Origin: Prolixibacteraceae bacterium | Lineage (GTDB): Bacteria > Bacteroidota > Bacteroidia > Bacteroidales > Prolixibacteraceae | Reading direction: 5' to 3' | Length of the DNA stretch: 33,006 nt | Assembly (NCBI GenBank): GCA_947475715.1 | Contig: CANJNY010000045.1 | Span: 1 to 33,006 of the forward strand | In this document: positions 17,662 to 25,875 of the stretch, piece by piece | Position numbering within the stretch: the first letter of the stretch is position 1 | How the letters are laid out: each line of letters opens with the position of its first letter | Translations under genes and position numbers: made by a program | Notes under the pieces: model-generated | Told to the model about the DNA's origin: nothing | Databases searched by the model: none | Seen by the model: only the letters and a program-made list of their open reading frames with translations

Positions 17662-18192
17662 TTACGCCACTATTCTGTGCTTAATACTTAATTCGGGAGG
17701 AGGCGTGTGAATCTCTGTATCTGCAGAGATAATTTTCTGATTTAGCGAGAGGAAACCGCCTGTTGTTAAGGTTGGAATCAAAATATTGATCTTATTCTCA
17801 TGAGGTAAAAATTTCAAAGTCAGAAATTGCTGCAAATGATCGGGGAGTTTTTTAATGGGCAGATTGGATTGGGTTATAAAATCCTTGATTTTCTCCAGAA
17901 TCTTCTCTTCAAGGTTGTCGTGAATGATCTGTAGTTCGGCTATATCACCTGCAATGATTACTTTTTTGACATCATATAATTTTTCTTTATATGAAATTTC
18001 ATAACTGTTTATTTTTGCTTTCTGATATTCTGCAATTGAGAGTGTAAGTTTCTGATATTGTGAATTTTCGGAATTTAAAATTGCAGAAATTTCATTGCGT
18101 ACAAAGAACTGATCCACTTTGTAGATAATCAATATTCCTCCTGCCTGGAGAAATAAAATTGTAATTAACAGGATATATCCAATTCTTTTCAA
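17662..18192 (-). CDS. Small membrane-anchored protein of unknown function (Bacteroidota-type)
   Basis: A 176-residue protein. Residues 5-25 (GYILLITILFLQAGGILIIY) form one membrane helix or an uncleaved signal anchor. Then come a charged region with helical character and the segment INSYEISYKEKLYDVKKVIIAGD, followed by a phrase on the pattern I-I-H-D-N-L-E-E-K. Bacteroidota carry many short uncharacterised proteins with an N-terminal anchor and the pattern (E/Y)-x-Y-x-x-(K/R)-(L/M)-YD-(V/I), often beside TonB-dependent receptor genes, and this fits that group. The C-terminus ends in a Pro-rich stretch (HTPPPELSI). It lies upstream of the receptor on the same strand with a ~310-nt gap. A -7-like box (18225-18232) precedes its start. 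No function can be named. Confidence 0.7.
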   Translation of the reverse strand: MKRIGYILLITILFLQAGGILIIYKVDQFFVRNEISAILNSENSQYQKLTLSIAEYQKAKINSYEISYKEKLYDVKKVIIAGDIAELQIIHDNLEEKILEKIKDFITQSNLPIKKLPDHLQQFLTLKFLPHENKINILIPTLTTGGFLSLNQKIISADTEIHTPPPELSIKHRIVA

Positions 18193-18224
18193 TTTGGCAA
18201 TGTTTCTGTTCTTCTCTTAGGATG

Positions 18225-18232
18225 CAAAATTA
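18225..18232 (-). promoter_or_regulatory. Possible -7 promoter box for the small membrane protein gene
   Basis: Read on the minus strand this is TAATTTTG, an exact match to TAnnTTTG, 32 nt before the start codon at 18192. No TTG is found at the usual -33 distance, so support is partial. Confidence 0.35.
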
Positions 18233-18321
18233 ACTCATTTTTCATTCCTAAAATGGTCTGTTGAATTGAATTTCTTTCCAATGGAAGTTTTTGTAACATC
18301 CGGGGTTAAGCAAGTTATATC

Positions 18322-18348
18322 TTGTATTTCTATCTTAAATTAAATTTG
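18322..18348 (+). promoter_or_regulatory. Likely Bacteroidota-type promoter of the aminotransferase/ceramidase-like cluster
   Basis: TTG at 18322-18324 (-33 element) and TAAATTTG at 18341-18348 (exact -7 consensus TAnnTTTG) are 16 nt apart, slightly short of the usual ~19. Transcription would start near 18355, giving a leader of about 40 nt to the ATG at 18398. It is the first element of the co-directional cluster. Confidence 0.5.
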
Positions 18349-18397
18349 GTATTTTTGAGATCAAAACTGGACAATTTATAACTAATCTCATTTGACA

Positions 18398-19753
18398 ATG
18401 GATAATAAATTTAATCGCAGGTCATTTGTCAGTGCTGCTTCCATCGCAGGTGCAGGTGTGGCTCTGGGGTATCCAACTATCTCGTTTGCTTCCGGTGGTG
18501 ATCAGTTAAAACCGGCTATTCTTGGCGGACCGATGACCCATTCAGAAATATTTCCTGCTTGGCCGGTTATCAATCAAAATGAGGAAAAGGCATTAAATGA
18601 AGTTTTAGAAAGTAAAAAATGGTGTCGGCTGGGGAGTAATAAGGTCGATTCATTTGAGCAGGAATATAAGAAGCTTACCGGTGCAAAACATTGCCTTGCA
18701 ACTTCAAGCGGTACAAATGCTTTATATACAGTGCTTGGAGCTCTTGATATCGGCCCGGGTGATGAGGTTATCATACCGGTTTATACTTTTATAGCTACCT
18801 ATAATGTTATTGCACTGAACTATGCATTGCCGGTTTTTGTGGACACCGATATAGAGACATTTCAGATCGATGCCAATAAGATCGAAGCTGCAATCACAAA
18901 GCAAACAAAAATCATTATGCCGGTACATATTGGCGGATCACCGGCTGATCTGGATAAAATTATTGAAATTTCCCAAAAGACGAAGATTCCGGTGATCGAA
19001 GATGCATGTCAGGCCCATCTTGCAGAGTGGCGTGGCAAAATGGTTGGAACACTCGGTCTGGCCGGCGCCTTCAGTTTTCAGGCGAGTAAAAACCTTAATT
19101 CAGGCGAAGGGGGTGCAATTCTGACTAATGACGAAAAATTTGCCCAGGCTTGTTATAGTTTCCATAACCAGGGACAGGGGGGGCGGGATATCAGTTATAA
19201 CTCCGGCTCCATTGGAACCCGGGGCACCAATGTCAGGTTATCGGAATTTCAGGGTAATTTATTGCAGGCTCAGATGACCCGGGTTGTTGAACAAACAAAT
19301 ATCCGAACAGAAAATGCAAATTACCTTACAAAAATGATGAACCAGATTCCAGGAATTACAACTGCGAAGCTTTATGAAGGGACTACCAGAAGTGCTTATC
19401 ATTTATATATGTTCCGTTACGACAAAAATCATTTTGCAGGGCTGAGCCGTGAAAAATTTCTCAATGCCCTTACAAAGGAGGGTATCCCATGTTCTGAAGG
19501 ATATGGAATGATGAATAAAGGAGCTTATGTGACCGGGCTGGCTAAGAATAAACACTACCTCAATATTTATGGCGAAAAAACGATGAATCATTGGCTGGAG
19601 CGGAATCAATGCCCCCAGAATGACAAACTCACCTCGGAGCAGAGCGTATGGTTCTTCCAGAATATGCTCCTGGGTTCCAAAAATGAAATGGAGCAAATTG
19701 TGAAGGCTATTCAGAAGATTCAAAAGTATGCGGCCGAAATCAATAAAATTTGA
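18398..19753 (+). CDS. Exported (Tat-type signal) DegT/DnrJ/EryC1/StrS-family PLP aminotransferase
   Basis: A 451-residue protein from the ATG at 18398; the frame is also open to a TTG two codons earlier. Residues 5-32 form a twin-arginine-like signal: NRRSFVSAASIAGAGVALG, with R7-R8 before a small-residue hydrophobic stretch and a likely cut near SFAS. The rest is a fold-type I sugar aminotransferase: SSGTNAL (PLP phosphate site, ~103-109), GPGDEVIIPVYTFIAT, VIEDACQAHLAE with Asp202 facing the PLP ring nitrogen, and SFQASKNLNSGEGG with Lys231 as the Schiff-base lysine. All key residues are present. The family moves an amino group between glutamate and a keto sugar or cyclitol and is normally cytoplasmic. 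Tat export would fit an enzyme that must fold with its cofactor first. It heads a co-directional cluster and has a signal-free paralogue at 24249. Confidence 0.88.
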   Translation: MDNKFNRRSFVSAASIAGAGVALGYPTISFASGGDQLKPAILGGPMTHSEIFPAWPVINQNEEKALNEVLESKKWCRLGSNKVDSFEQEYKKLTGAKHCLATSSGTNALYTVLGALDIGPGDEVIIPVYTFIATYNVIALNYALPVFVDTDIETFQIDANKIEAAITKQTKIIMPVHIGGSPADLDKIIEISQKTKIPVIEDACQAHLAEWRGKMVGTLGLAGAFSFQASKNLNSGEGGAILTNDEKFAQACYSFHNQGQGGRDISYNSGSIGTRGTNVRLSEFQGNLLQAQMTRVVEQTNIRTENANYLTKMMNQIPGITTAKLYEGTTRSAYHLYMFRYDKNHFAGLSREKFLNALTKEGIPCSEGYGMMNKGAYVTGLAKNKHYLNIYGEKTMNHWLERNQCPQNDKLTSEQSVWFFQNMLLGSKNEMEQIVKAIQKIQKYAAEINKI

Positions 19754-19793
19754 TTGAATCATTCAATAAAAGAAAAATTATAATCGTTTGGAT

Positions 19794-21722
19794 ATGACCA
19801 TAAAAAAATTGTTGTTCACCTTCTTGGCATTAATCCCATTTTTCACCTTCTCACAGTCTGGTTATCTGGTCGGAACTTCACAGCAGGGAATTGAGCCCGA
19901 CCAATCGTTGATCTCCCTTCACCTGGGTGGATACGGAGCCCCCAAAGAGGGACGCTTTACACTGAATTGGGTTGCAAGGGGATTGGTGGGGGAGGTGAGT
20001 TCGGTTTTCGGGTTCAACGATCACTTATTTGGTTTGAATCAAGGTGGATTATTCTCGATGAATCCATCCGGAAATAGTCTGAACCGGGAGAAAATTGGAA
20101 CTGCTGACGATATAAAATCGATAGCCGGTTTCATGAATGATCTTTATGGAATTAATAGTAAGAGTGAACTGTTTAGGACCAAATCAAAGGGTGGGCAGAG
20201 ATGGATGAAAATTGGGACAGTTGATTCATCGGTAGTTGCAATGGCGGTTTTAAACAATAAATTATACGCGGCCAACGGACACGGTACAATGTGGTCAACG
20301 GAATTAAAAAAATCCCCAATTGATTGGACCAAATCTGAAACGGTCGATAAAATAGTGTCTCTTTCAGCAAATAACCGAAAGCTTTACGCACTCTGTTCAG
20401 AAGGTGTTATTTATCAGTGTGAACCGCTAAGTTCAGAGACGCGGTGGTTAAAAGCTGCCTATAAAAATGGAGAGACTATTAAAGAGGATATCAGGCAAAT
20501 CGCAGTTGTTAATGGGAGGTTATATGGAATTGGCAAGGATAATATACTTTACCTTGGCGAGCATCGTACCGAAGGGAATCTTACTGCAAGGGCTATGGCT
20601 ATCAAGGGCGATGAAAAAACCGTGGTGATCCTCAATGTTGATGTTTGTGGTCTTAATGACACTTTTATCGGGTTATTAAAACAAGAGGTATTTATTAAGC
20701 ATCATATTCCGGCGGAAGCTGTTTTTGTCAATTCAACGCATACTCATTTTGCTCCGGTCACTCAGAATTGGCTGACATGGCAGGAAGCAAATCAACGACC
20801 GGATAGTGTATTCCTCTATTCAACAGTGAAAAACGGGATACTTAACGCAATTGATAATGCGTTAAAGGCGATGGTTCCTGCCGAATTGTCTTTTGGCAGA
20901 GGTGCTGCAGATATTGGTTATAACAGGAGCCTGAAAGATCACCCCGAGATTTATGACAATGCAGTGGATGTTATTAAGGTAAATTATATGGGGCAGAATC
21001 GTGAAAGTTTCCTGTTCATGGCCGCCTGCCACCCGGTATTTAGCACGGCAGGCACGTTGAATTACACGATCAGTGCCAATTATCCCGGAGTGGCACGCAA
21101 ATTAGTCGAAGAGCGGACCGGAACTTCCAATTCATTGTTCCTGCAGGGGACAGCCGGAGATGTGAATCCCAGAGATAACGGTGAATTTATTACGGGTGAG
21201 AAACTTTCCAATGAGGTGATCGCAGTGCTGGCTAGACCGATGACTAAGATTACCGGACCGATCACCTGCTTCCTCGATACAATTAATTTTGCAGTTTCCC
21301 CATGGACCAAGGAGGCTATTGCAACTTACCGTGCTGAAAATATTGACAAGACAGGTGATGTCTATGCTGAGAAAAATGTAAAATGGTGTGACCTGATGTC
21401 TAAATATATTCGCGAAGGGACGATGCCTAAATTCATGCCGGTGTATGTGAATACGATCAATATTGGGAACTGGAAACTTCTGGGGTTTTCGAGGGAAACT
21501 ACAACCGGGTATGGCCTGGGTGTTAAAAATTTCTGGCCCGATAAACTGATCTCTGTTGCAGGTTATACCAACGATGTTTCGAGTTATCTTCCTACTCATA
21601 TGCACATCGAAGCGGGTACCTATGAAGGGAAAGATTCATTTTTCTGGTATGGCATGCCCAATATTTTCCCTGTAAACGTTGATGAAACTATTCTCAATCG
21701 TGTAAAATCTCTTGAGCGGTAA
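19794..21722 (+). CDS. Secreted neutral/alkaline ceramidase-like amidohydrolase with an inserted beta-propeller
   Basis: A 642-residue protein from the ATG at 19794, with a signal peptide of ~20 residues (MTIKKLLFTFLALIPFFTFS). Residues ~262-642 match the neutral ceramidase-type domain: LTARAMAIKGD, VVILNVDVCGLN, FVNSTHTHFAP with H316 and H318 as expected zinc ligands, MAACHPVF with H413, and FLQGTAGDVNPR. In most relatives the first strand (here GIEPDQS...GGYG, ~32-48) runs almost directly into the ARAM strand. Here ~200 residues intervene, made of about five repeats of the pattern hydrophobic-x-N-x-x-LY-x-x-x-x-x-x-x-(L/I)-(F/Y), for example VLNNKLYAAN and VVNGRLYGIGKDNILY. They look like a small tachylectin-like propeller. 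The family hydrolyses amide bonds of N-acyl compounds, but the substrate here is unknown. The gene starts 40 nt after the Tat-type aminotransferase. Confidence 0.8.
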   Translation: MTIKKLLFTFLALIPFFTFSQSGYLVGTSQQGIEPDQSLISLHLGGYGAPKEGRFTLNWVARGLVGEVSSVFGFNDHLFGLNQGGLFSMNPSGNSLNREKIGTADDIKSIAGFMNDLYGINSKSELFRTKSKGGQRWMKIGTVDSSVVAMAVLNNKLYAANGHGTMWSTELKKSPIDWTKSETVDKIVSLSANNRKLYALCSEGVIYQCEPLSSETRWLKAAYKNGETIKEDIRQIAVVNGRLYGIGKDNILYLGEHRTEGNLTARAMAIKGDEKTVVILNVDVCGLNDTFIGLLKQEVFIKHHIPAEAVFVNSTHTHFAPVTQNWLTWQEANQRPDSVFLYSTVKNGILNAIDNALKAMVPAELSFGRGAADIGYNRSLKDHPEIYDNAVDVIKVNYMGQNRESFLFMAACHPVFSTAGTLNYTISANYPGVARKLVEERTGTSNSLFLQGTAGDVNPRDNGEFITGEKLSNEVIAVLARPMTKITGPITCFLDTINFAVSPWTKEAIATYRAENIDKTGDVYAEKNVKWCDLMSKYIREGTMPKFMPVYVNTINIGNWKLLGFSRETTTGYGLGVKNFWPDKLISVAGYTNDVSSYLPTHMHIEAGTYEGKDSFFWYGMPNIFPVNVDETILNRVKSLER

Positions 21723-21898
21723 TTTTTTAACTTTAGCAGCAAAATCCCAGCTTAAAACCAATGGGCAACGAACTGAACGTGTCACAACTCAGGAGCAGAT
21801 TTTTGGGCCTGAATTACATCGCATCGAGCGTGATTCATATTTTAAAGTATAATTGTTTTGTTAGAATTTTTTTTATCTTAATTTAGAAGTTGATTACT

Positions 21899-23167
21899 AT
21901 GAGTAGATTAAAGAAAATATATAAGGACGTTTCAAATCCTATAATTATTATTGGAACCTTGTTTTTTGTCTTTGGTTTTATAACCTGGTTAAGCGCTATT
22001 TTGGTCCCTTATCTGAAAATTGCCTGCGAATTAAATAATTTTCAATCTTACCTGGTTGCATTTTCATTTTATATCGCCTATTTCTTTATGTCGGTACCGG
22101 CCGGGTGGCTACTGGAATATACCGGTTACAAGAAAGGGATGGCTGCAGGGCTTGTCATCATGGCGATAGGATCGGTGATCTTTGTGCCGGCAGCTTTGAC
22201 AAGAACTTATGGATTATTCCTCACCGGATTATTTATTCAGGGGGCTGGGATGGCGCTATTGCAGACCGCGTCAAATCCTTATGTGACCATTATCGGTCCG
22301 ATTGAGAGTGCTGCCCGTCGGATAAGCATTATGGGGATTTGTAACGGAGTAGCCGGAGTTATCGCCCCTGCAATTCTGGGATTTATTACCCTCGATGGTG
22401 CGGATGAAATCGTTCAGAAGATAACCACAATGAGTCCCATGCAAAAAGGTGTGGAACTGGATGTCCTTGCATCACGGGTGATTTTACCCTATGTCTTGAT
22501 AATGATTTCATTATTGGTTCTGGCAATTTTTCTCTATTTTTCTAATCTCCCTGATATCGACGGCGAAGAGGAAAATGCGATGGTTGATGACGGAGGAGCT
22601 GATAAAACACATATTTTTCAGTTTCCTCATTTATTACTGGGTGTTTTTGCAATTTTTTTATATACGGGTGTTGAGGTGATCGCAGGGAATACAATCATCA
22701 GTTATGGAGTCTTCCTGGATATTCCGATTGCCACGGCAAAATTTTTCTCCTCCTTTACAATTTTTGCAATGCTTGTTGGGTATGTTATCGGGATTATTAC
22801 AATTCCGAAATATCTTACTCAGAAAATGGCACTGATCATATCTGCTGTGCTGGGTTTAATATTTACCATATTGGCAATACTTACCCAAGGCTTCCTCTCC
22901 GTGATGTTTATCGGATTACTGGGATTGGCCAACTCGTTGATGTGGCCATCTATCTGGCCATTGGCAATTACAGAGTTAGGCCGTTTTACGAAAATAGGAT
23001 CTTCCATGATGGTTATGGCGATCTCAGGCGCAGCGGTAATGCCCCTGTTGTATGGGCGGATAGCAGATGTCACAACGCCTAAGAGTGCCTATTGGATAGT
23101 TATTCCAATTTATCTCTATGTCCTCTTTTTTGCAATGAAGGGGCATAAAATGAGGGGCAGAGTGTGA
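21899..23167 (+). CDS. FucP-like sugar permease of the major facilitator superfamily (FHS type)
   Basis: A 422-residue polytopic protein from the ATG at 21899 (a TTG three codons earlier is also in frame). About 12 membrane helices are visible, in two bundles of six split by the charged loop DIDGEEENAMVDDGGADKTH. The first helix FFVFGFITWLSAILVPYLK resembles the FucP/fucose:H+ symporter start (FFxWGFxxxLNxILxPxLK), and GWLLEYTGYKKGMAAGL occupies the conserved loop between helices 2 and 3. LLQTASNPYVTIIGP strongly matches the LQxxANPYxxxLG motif of the FucP/GlcP/NagP branch. The expected job is proton-coupled import of a sugar or amino sugar across the inner membrane. Its place between a secreted amidohydrolase and a cytoplasmic dehydrogenase/aminotransferase pair suggests it imports their shared intermediate. 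The exact sugar cannot be read from the sequence. Confidence 0.85.
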   Translation: MSRLKKIYKDVSNPIIIIGTLFFVFGFITWLSAILVPYLKIACELNNFQSYLVAFSFYIAYFFMSVPAGWLLEYTGYKKGMAAGLVIMAIGSVIFVPAALTRTYGLFLTGLFIQGAGMALLQTASNPYVTIIGPIESAARRISIMGICNGVAGVIAPAILGFITLDGADEIVQKITTMSPMQKGVELDVLASRVILPYVLIMISLLVLAIFLYFSNLPDIDGEEENAMVDDGGADKTHIFQFPHLLLGVFAIFLYTGVEVIAGNTIISYGVFLDIPIATAKFFSSFTIFAMLVGYVIGIITIPKYLTQKMALIISAVLGLIFTILAILTQGFLSVMFIGLLGLANSLMWPSIWPLAITELGRFTKIGSSMMVMAISGAAVMPLLYGRIADVTTPKSAYWIVIPIYLYVLFFAMKGHKMRGRV

Positions 23168-23180
23168 GAGATTTGTCATG

Positions 23181-23199
23181 ATCCGGAATAAATCCGGAT
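23181..23199. repeat. Short hairpin between the permease and dehydrogenase genes
   Basis: ATCCGG (23181-23186) and CCGGAT (23194-23199) form a 6-bp stem around AATAAAT. It has no U-run right after it and is weak as a terminator; it may only tune read-through to the next gene. Confidence 0.3.
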
Positions 23200-23209
23200 A
23201 TATTATTCA

Positions 23210-23217
23210 TATATTTG
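23210..23217 (+). promoter_or_regulatory. Possible internal promoter -7 box ahead of the dehydrogenase gene
   Basis: TATATTTG fits the Bacteroidota -7 consensus TAnnTTTG exactly and lies 26 nt before the ATG at 23244. No TTG sits at a suitable distance upstream, so this is only suggestive of a second transcription start within the cluster. Confidence 0.3.
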
Positions 23218-23243
23218 ATACGCCATTAAAATAATTTTTTTAT

Positions 23244-24236
23244 ATGAAAAGAGTAGCCGTAGTAGGTTTTGGGTTTATGGGGATGACCCATACATTGAAT
23301 ATACTTCAGAATGCAGATTTGGAGTTAGTCGCTATCGTTGATAAAGATCCTGAATCAATAGCGAAAAATCTTTTTTCTCCTGGGGGTAATTTTTCAACAG
23401 GGAACATTGATCCTGAGGTGTTGCAAAATATTCGGAAATATTCCAGCTTGCATGATTGTCTTCATCAGGAGGATCTTGATGCCGTTCATATTTGTGTCCA
23501 CACTGAGCTTCATTATGAAATGGCAAAGCTGGCTCTGATGCATGATAAACATGTTTTGCTTGAGAAGCCTTTCACCCTTGACATTGACCAGGCTGAAGAA
23601 CTTATTCAATTGGCAGAGAAGAATAACAGGATACTTATGATTGCTCATGTTGTGAGGTTTATGCCCCCATACCAGAAACTTAAGCATTTTATCGATTCCA
23701 ACGAGTTTGGAGAACTCAAATTCCTTTCAATGACAAGGATTTCAGGGGTACCTGGATGGGGAGAGTGGACCGAAAAACAGGTTACAAAGAGCTCCGGAGG
23801 GGCACTCTTCGACCTCAATATTCATGATATTGATTTTGCCAGTTATGTTCTCGGATCACCTTCGTCGATTAAATCAAGTTACCTTCCCGGAATGCTAAGT
23901 GAGAATGATTATGTTAGTGCGATGTGGAGCTATTCCGACAAGCCCGTTCGGGTTAAAATAGAGGGTGGCAACACCTTTCATTCTCATTTCCCCTTTCAGG
24001 CGGGGTACATGGCTCAGTTTGAAAAGGCAAGTGTACTTTACAGCTCATCCGGAGGGGATGTTATCCGGATTGCCGACAATACAAGTATTCGCGAAATCCC
24101 GGCTGGTGATGCAGGGGAGGGTTATACCAACGAGATTGCCTATTTTGCCAATTGTCTTAAAAATAATACCCAACCGACAGAGTGTATGGCTGCCTCATCG
24201 CTTGAATCGATTAAATTGTGTTATAATCACCTTTAA
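23244..24236 (+). CDS. Gfo/Idh/MocA-family NAD(P)-dependent dehydrogenase
   Basis: A 330-residue cytoplasmic protein with no signal. The Rossmann fold starts at once with VAVVGFGFMGMTH (G-x-G-x-x-G dinucleotide motif) and an acidic D33 after the second strand (LELVAIVDKD), which favours NAD over NADP. DAVHICVHTELHYEMAKLAL leads to LLEKPFTL, the family's EKP motif whose lysine is catalytic. GGALFDLNIHDIDFASYVLG supplies the D-x-x-x-H-D-I-D substrate/catalytic motif. The family oxidises hydroxyls of sugars, inositols and related cyclitols to ketones, or does the reverse. The stop is 12 nt before the next gene, a DegT/StrS aminotransferase, so the pair is almost certainly co-translated. Dehydrogenase plus aminotransferase is the standard pair for converting a hydroxyl to an amino group, or the reverse, on a sugar ring. 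Confidence 0.87.
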   Translation: MKRVAVVGFGFMGMTHTLNILQNADLELVAIVDKDPESIAKNLFSPGGNFSTGNIDPEVLQNIRKYSSLHDCLHQEDLDAVHICVHTELHYEMAKLALMHDKHVLLEKPFTLDIDQAEELIQLAEKNNRILMIAHVVRFMPPYQKLKHFIDSNEFGELKFLSMTRISGVPGWGEWTEKQVTKSSGGALFDLNIHDIDFASYVLGSPSSIKSSYLPGMLSENDYVSAMWSYSDKPVRVKIEGGNTFHSHFPFQAGYMAQFEKASVLYSSSGGDVIRIADNTSIREIPAGDAGEGYTNEIAYFANCLKNNTQPTECMAASSLESIKLCYNHL

Positions 24237-24248
24237 TAACAACTAATT

Positions 24249-25472
24249 ATGAAACAGAATCTGGCAATTAACGGAGGGCCAAAGACAATAGATAAGAATT
24301 TTGAGTGGCCGGTTTATGACCAAACCGATGTTGATGTTGTTGCGGAAATCGTCCGCAGTGGAAAGTGGGGAAATCCCGATTGCGGGGACAAGGTTGAGGC
24401 CTTTGAGCATGAGTTTGCCTCTTTCTGCGGAACCAAATATGCGATGACTTGTGTCAATGGGTCTGTCGCATTACGGCTGGCCTTAATCGCATGTGGTGTG
24501 AAACCGGGAGATGAGGTTATCGTTCCTCCGTACACTTTCATTGCAACTGCATCCATTGTGATCGAGGCGAATTGTGTTCCGGTATTTGTCGATATTGATC
24601 CGGATACCTATAACATCAGCCCTGAACAAATTGAAAAAGCGATTACAAAACGGACTAAGGCTATTATTCCGGTCCATTTTGCCGGTCAGGCCTGCGATAT
24701 GGATGCTATAATGGCGATTGCAAAGAAATATAATTTGCGTGTTATTGAAGATTCTGCTCACGGCCATGGTGCTGAATACAAAGGAAAAATGCTCGGAAGT
24801 ATCGGTGATGCGGGATGCTTTAGTTTCCAGTCTTCCAAAAACCTCACCAGCGGCGAAGGGGGAATAATTGTTACCAATGACGAAGCTTTGTATGATATGA
24901 TGAATTCGCTTCGTAATGTTGGACGTGTCAAAGGGGGACAATGGTATGAGCATCACCATGCCGGATGTAATTACCGGATCACCCAGATGCAGGCAGTGCT
25001 GCTATCCAATCAGCTTAAAAATCTGAAAGATCAGACTGCCCGCCGCCACGAAAACGGAACTTACCTTAACTCTTTGCTCGGGAAGATTGAAGGTATAAGA
25101 CCTTTGGCAAGAGGGGTGGGAGAGACGATCCACTGTTATCACATCTACATTTTCAGATACGATAAATCAAAATTTAATAATCTTTCAAAAGTGGAATTTT
25201 CGAAAATGCTTGCAGCGGAGGGGGTTCCGTGCTTCATGGGGTATCCTGAGCCATTGTATAAGCAACCACTCTTTCAGCAGAAAAACTTTATGTGTTATGC
25301 AATTCCCGAAGATGTTGATTATTCGACGGTTTATTGCCCGGTAACTGAAAAGGCATGCCATGAAGAGGCTGTTTGGATTTTCCAGAATACAATGCTCGGA
25401 ACAAAGGAGGATATGGAGAAGTTTGCGGAGGCAATTCTTAAAATTCAAAAGGCTTTCCTTTCCGATTTTTAA
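24249..25472 (+). CDS. Cytoplasmic DegT/DnrJ/EryC1/StrS-family PLP aminotransferase
   Basis: A 407-residue protein starting directly in the enzyme fold (MKQNLAINGGPKTIDKNFEW), with no export signal. Visible family parts are CVNGSVALRLAL (cofactor phosphate loop), PGDEVIVPPYTFIATA, VIEDSAHGHGAEYKGK with Asp168 against the PLP ring, and FSFQSSKNLTSGEGG with the Schiff-base Lys197. The late segment VPCFMGYPEPLYKQPLF is typical of the substrate side. Length and motifs are those of a complete enzyme. It is clearly homologous to the exported aminotransferase at 18398 but well diverged, so the two probably act on related compounds in different compartments. It begins 12 nt after the dehydrogenase and would add an amino group to, or take one from, the keto product of that enzyme. 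StsC/NtdA-type reactions are the closest known analogy; the real substrate is unknown. Confidence 0.88.
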   Translation: MKQNLAINGGPKTIDKNFEWPVYDQTDVDVVAEIVRSGKWGNPDCGDKVEAFEHEFASFCGTKYAMTCVNGSVALRLALIACGVKPGDEVIVPPYTFIATASIVIEANCVPVFVDIDPDTYNISPEQIEKAITKRTKAIIPVHFAGQACDMDAIMAIAKKYNLRVIEDSAHGHGAEYKGKMLGSIGDAGCFSFQSSKNLTSGEGGIIVTNDEALYDMMNSLRNVGRVKGGQWYEHHHAGCNYRITQMQAVLLSNQLKNLKDQTARRHENGTYLNSLLGKIEGIRPLARGVGETIHCYHIYIFRYDKSKFNNLSKVEFSKMLAAEGVPCFMGYPEPLYKQPLFQQKNFMCYAIPEDVDYSTVYCPVTEKACHEEAVWIFQNTMLGTKEDMEKFAEAILKIQKAFLSDF

Positions 25473-25521
25473 GGTCGATCATAGACTGCTCGTACTTAAC
25501 TAAAAACGGATCATCAGGCCA

Positions 25522-25875
25522 ATGATGAAAAATGTATTCTTACCGATAGTATACCCGTTTCTGTATTTCACCTTTGCGCAATCCAATTATTTCCAAGGGA
25601 CGGCTTAGACCTTTATTGAACCTGACCAATCGCTGATTTCCCTCTCCCTTACAGGTTACGGCTACCCAGGAGAGGGGCGATTTTAACTCCAATTGGTAAA
25701 CCGGAAAGCCGTTCCGGAGGCTTCTGCTATTGGAGTATTAAATGGCAAGCTCTATATTGTCAGCATAGGTGAATTGTGTTCAATAAAAAAGAGAGTCAAC
25801 AAATCAGGAGTCACTGAATTTCAGATATTACAGGGTAATAAAATCTGTAAACGAGCTTTGCGATGTGGCTCATAA
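25522..25875 (+). pseudogene. Decayed N-terminal copy of the ceramidase/propeller gene
   Basis: From the ATG at 25522 one frame reads a signal-like start (PIVYPFLYFTFAQSNYFQGTA), is interrupted by TAG at 25606-25608, continues FIEPDQSLISLSLTGYGYPG, is interrupted by TAA at 25684-25686, then continues VPEASAIGVLNGKLYIVSIG. The intact gene at 19794 has FFTFSQSGYLVGTSQQGIEPDQSLISLHLGGYGAP and, in step, VSSVFGFNDHLFGLNQGG. The alignment holds through both stops, and the first stop sits opposite a Gln codon, consistent with CAG to TAG. The copy therefore includes the same start of the propeller insertion. Homology fades near 25830, where another frame takes over. None of the ceramidase catalytic residues remain, so this is a pseudogene. 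Confidence 0.75.

Noticed and set aside
18398-25472. Polysaccharide utilisation locus of the SusC/SusD type
   Set aside because: No SusD-like lipoprotein, no SusC-type receptor within the cluster and no clear glycoside hydrolase were found. The TonB receptor lies on the other strand and lacks SusC features.
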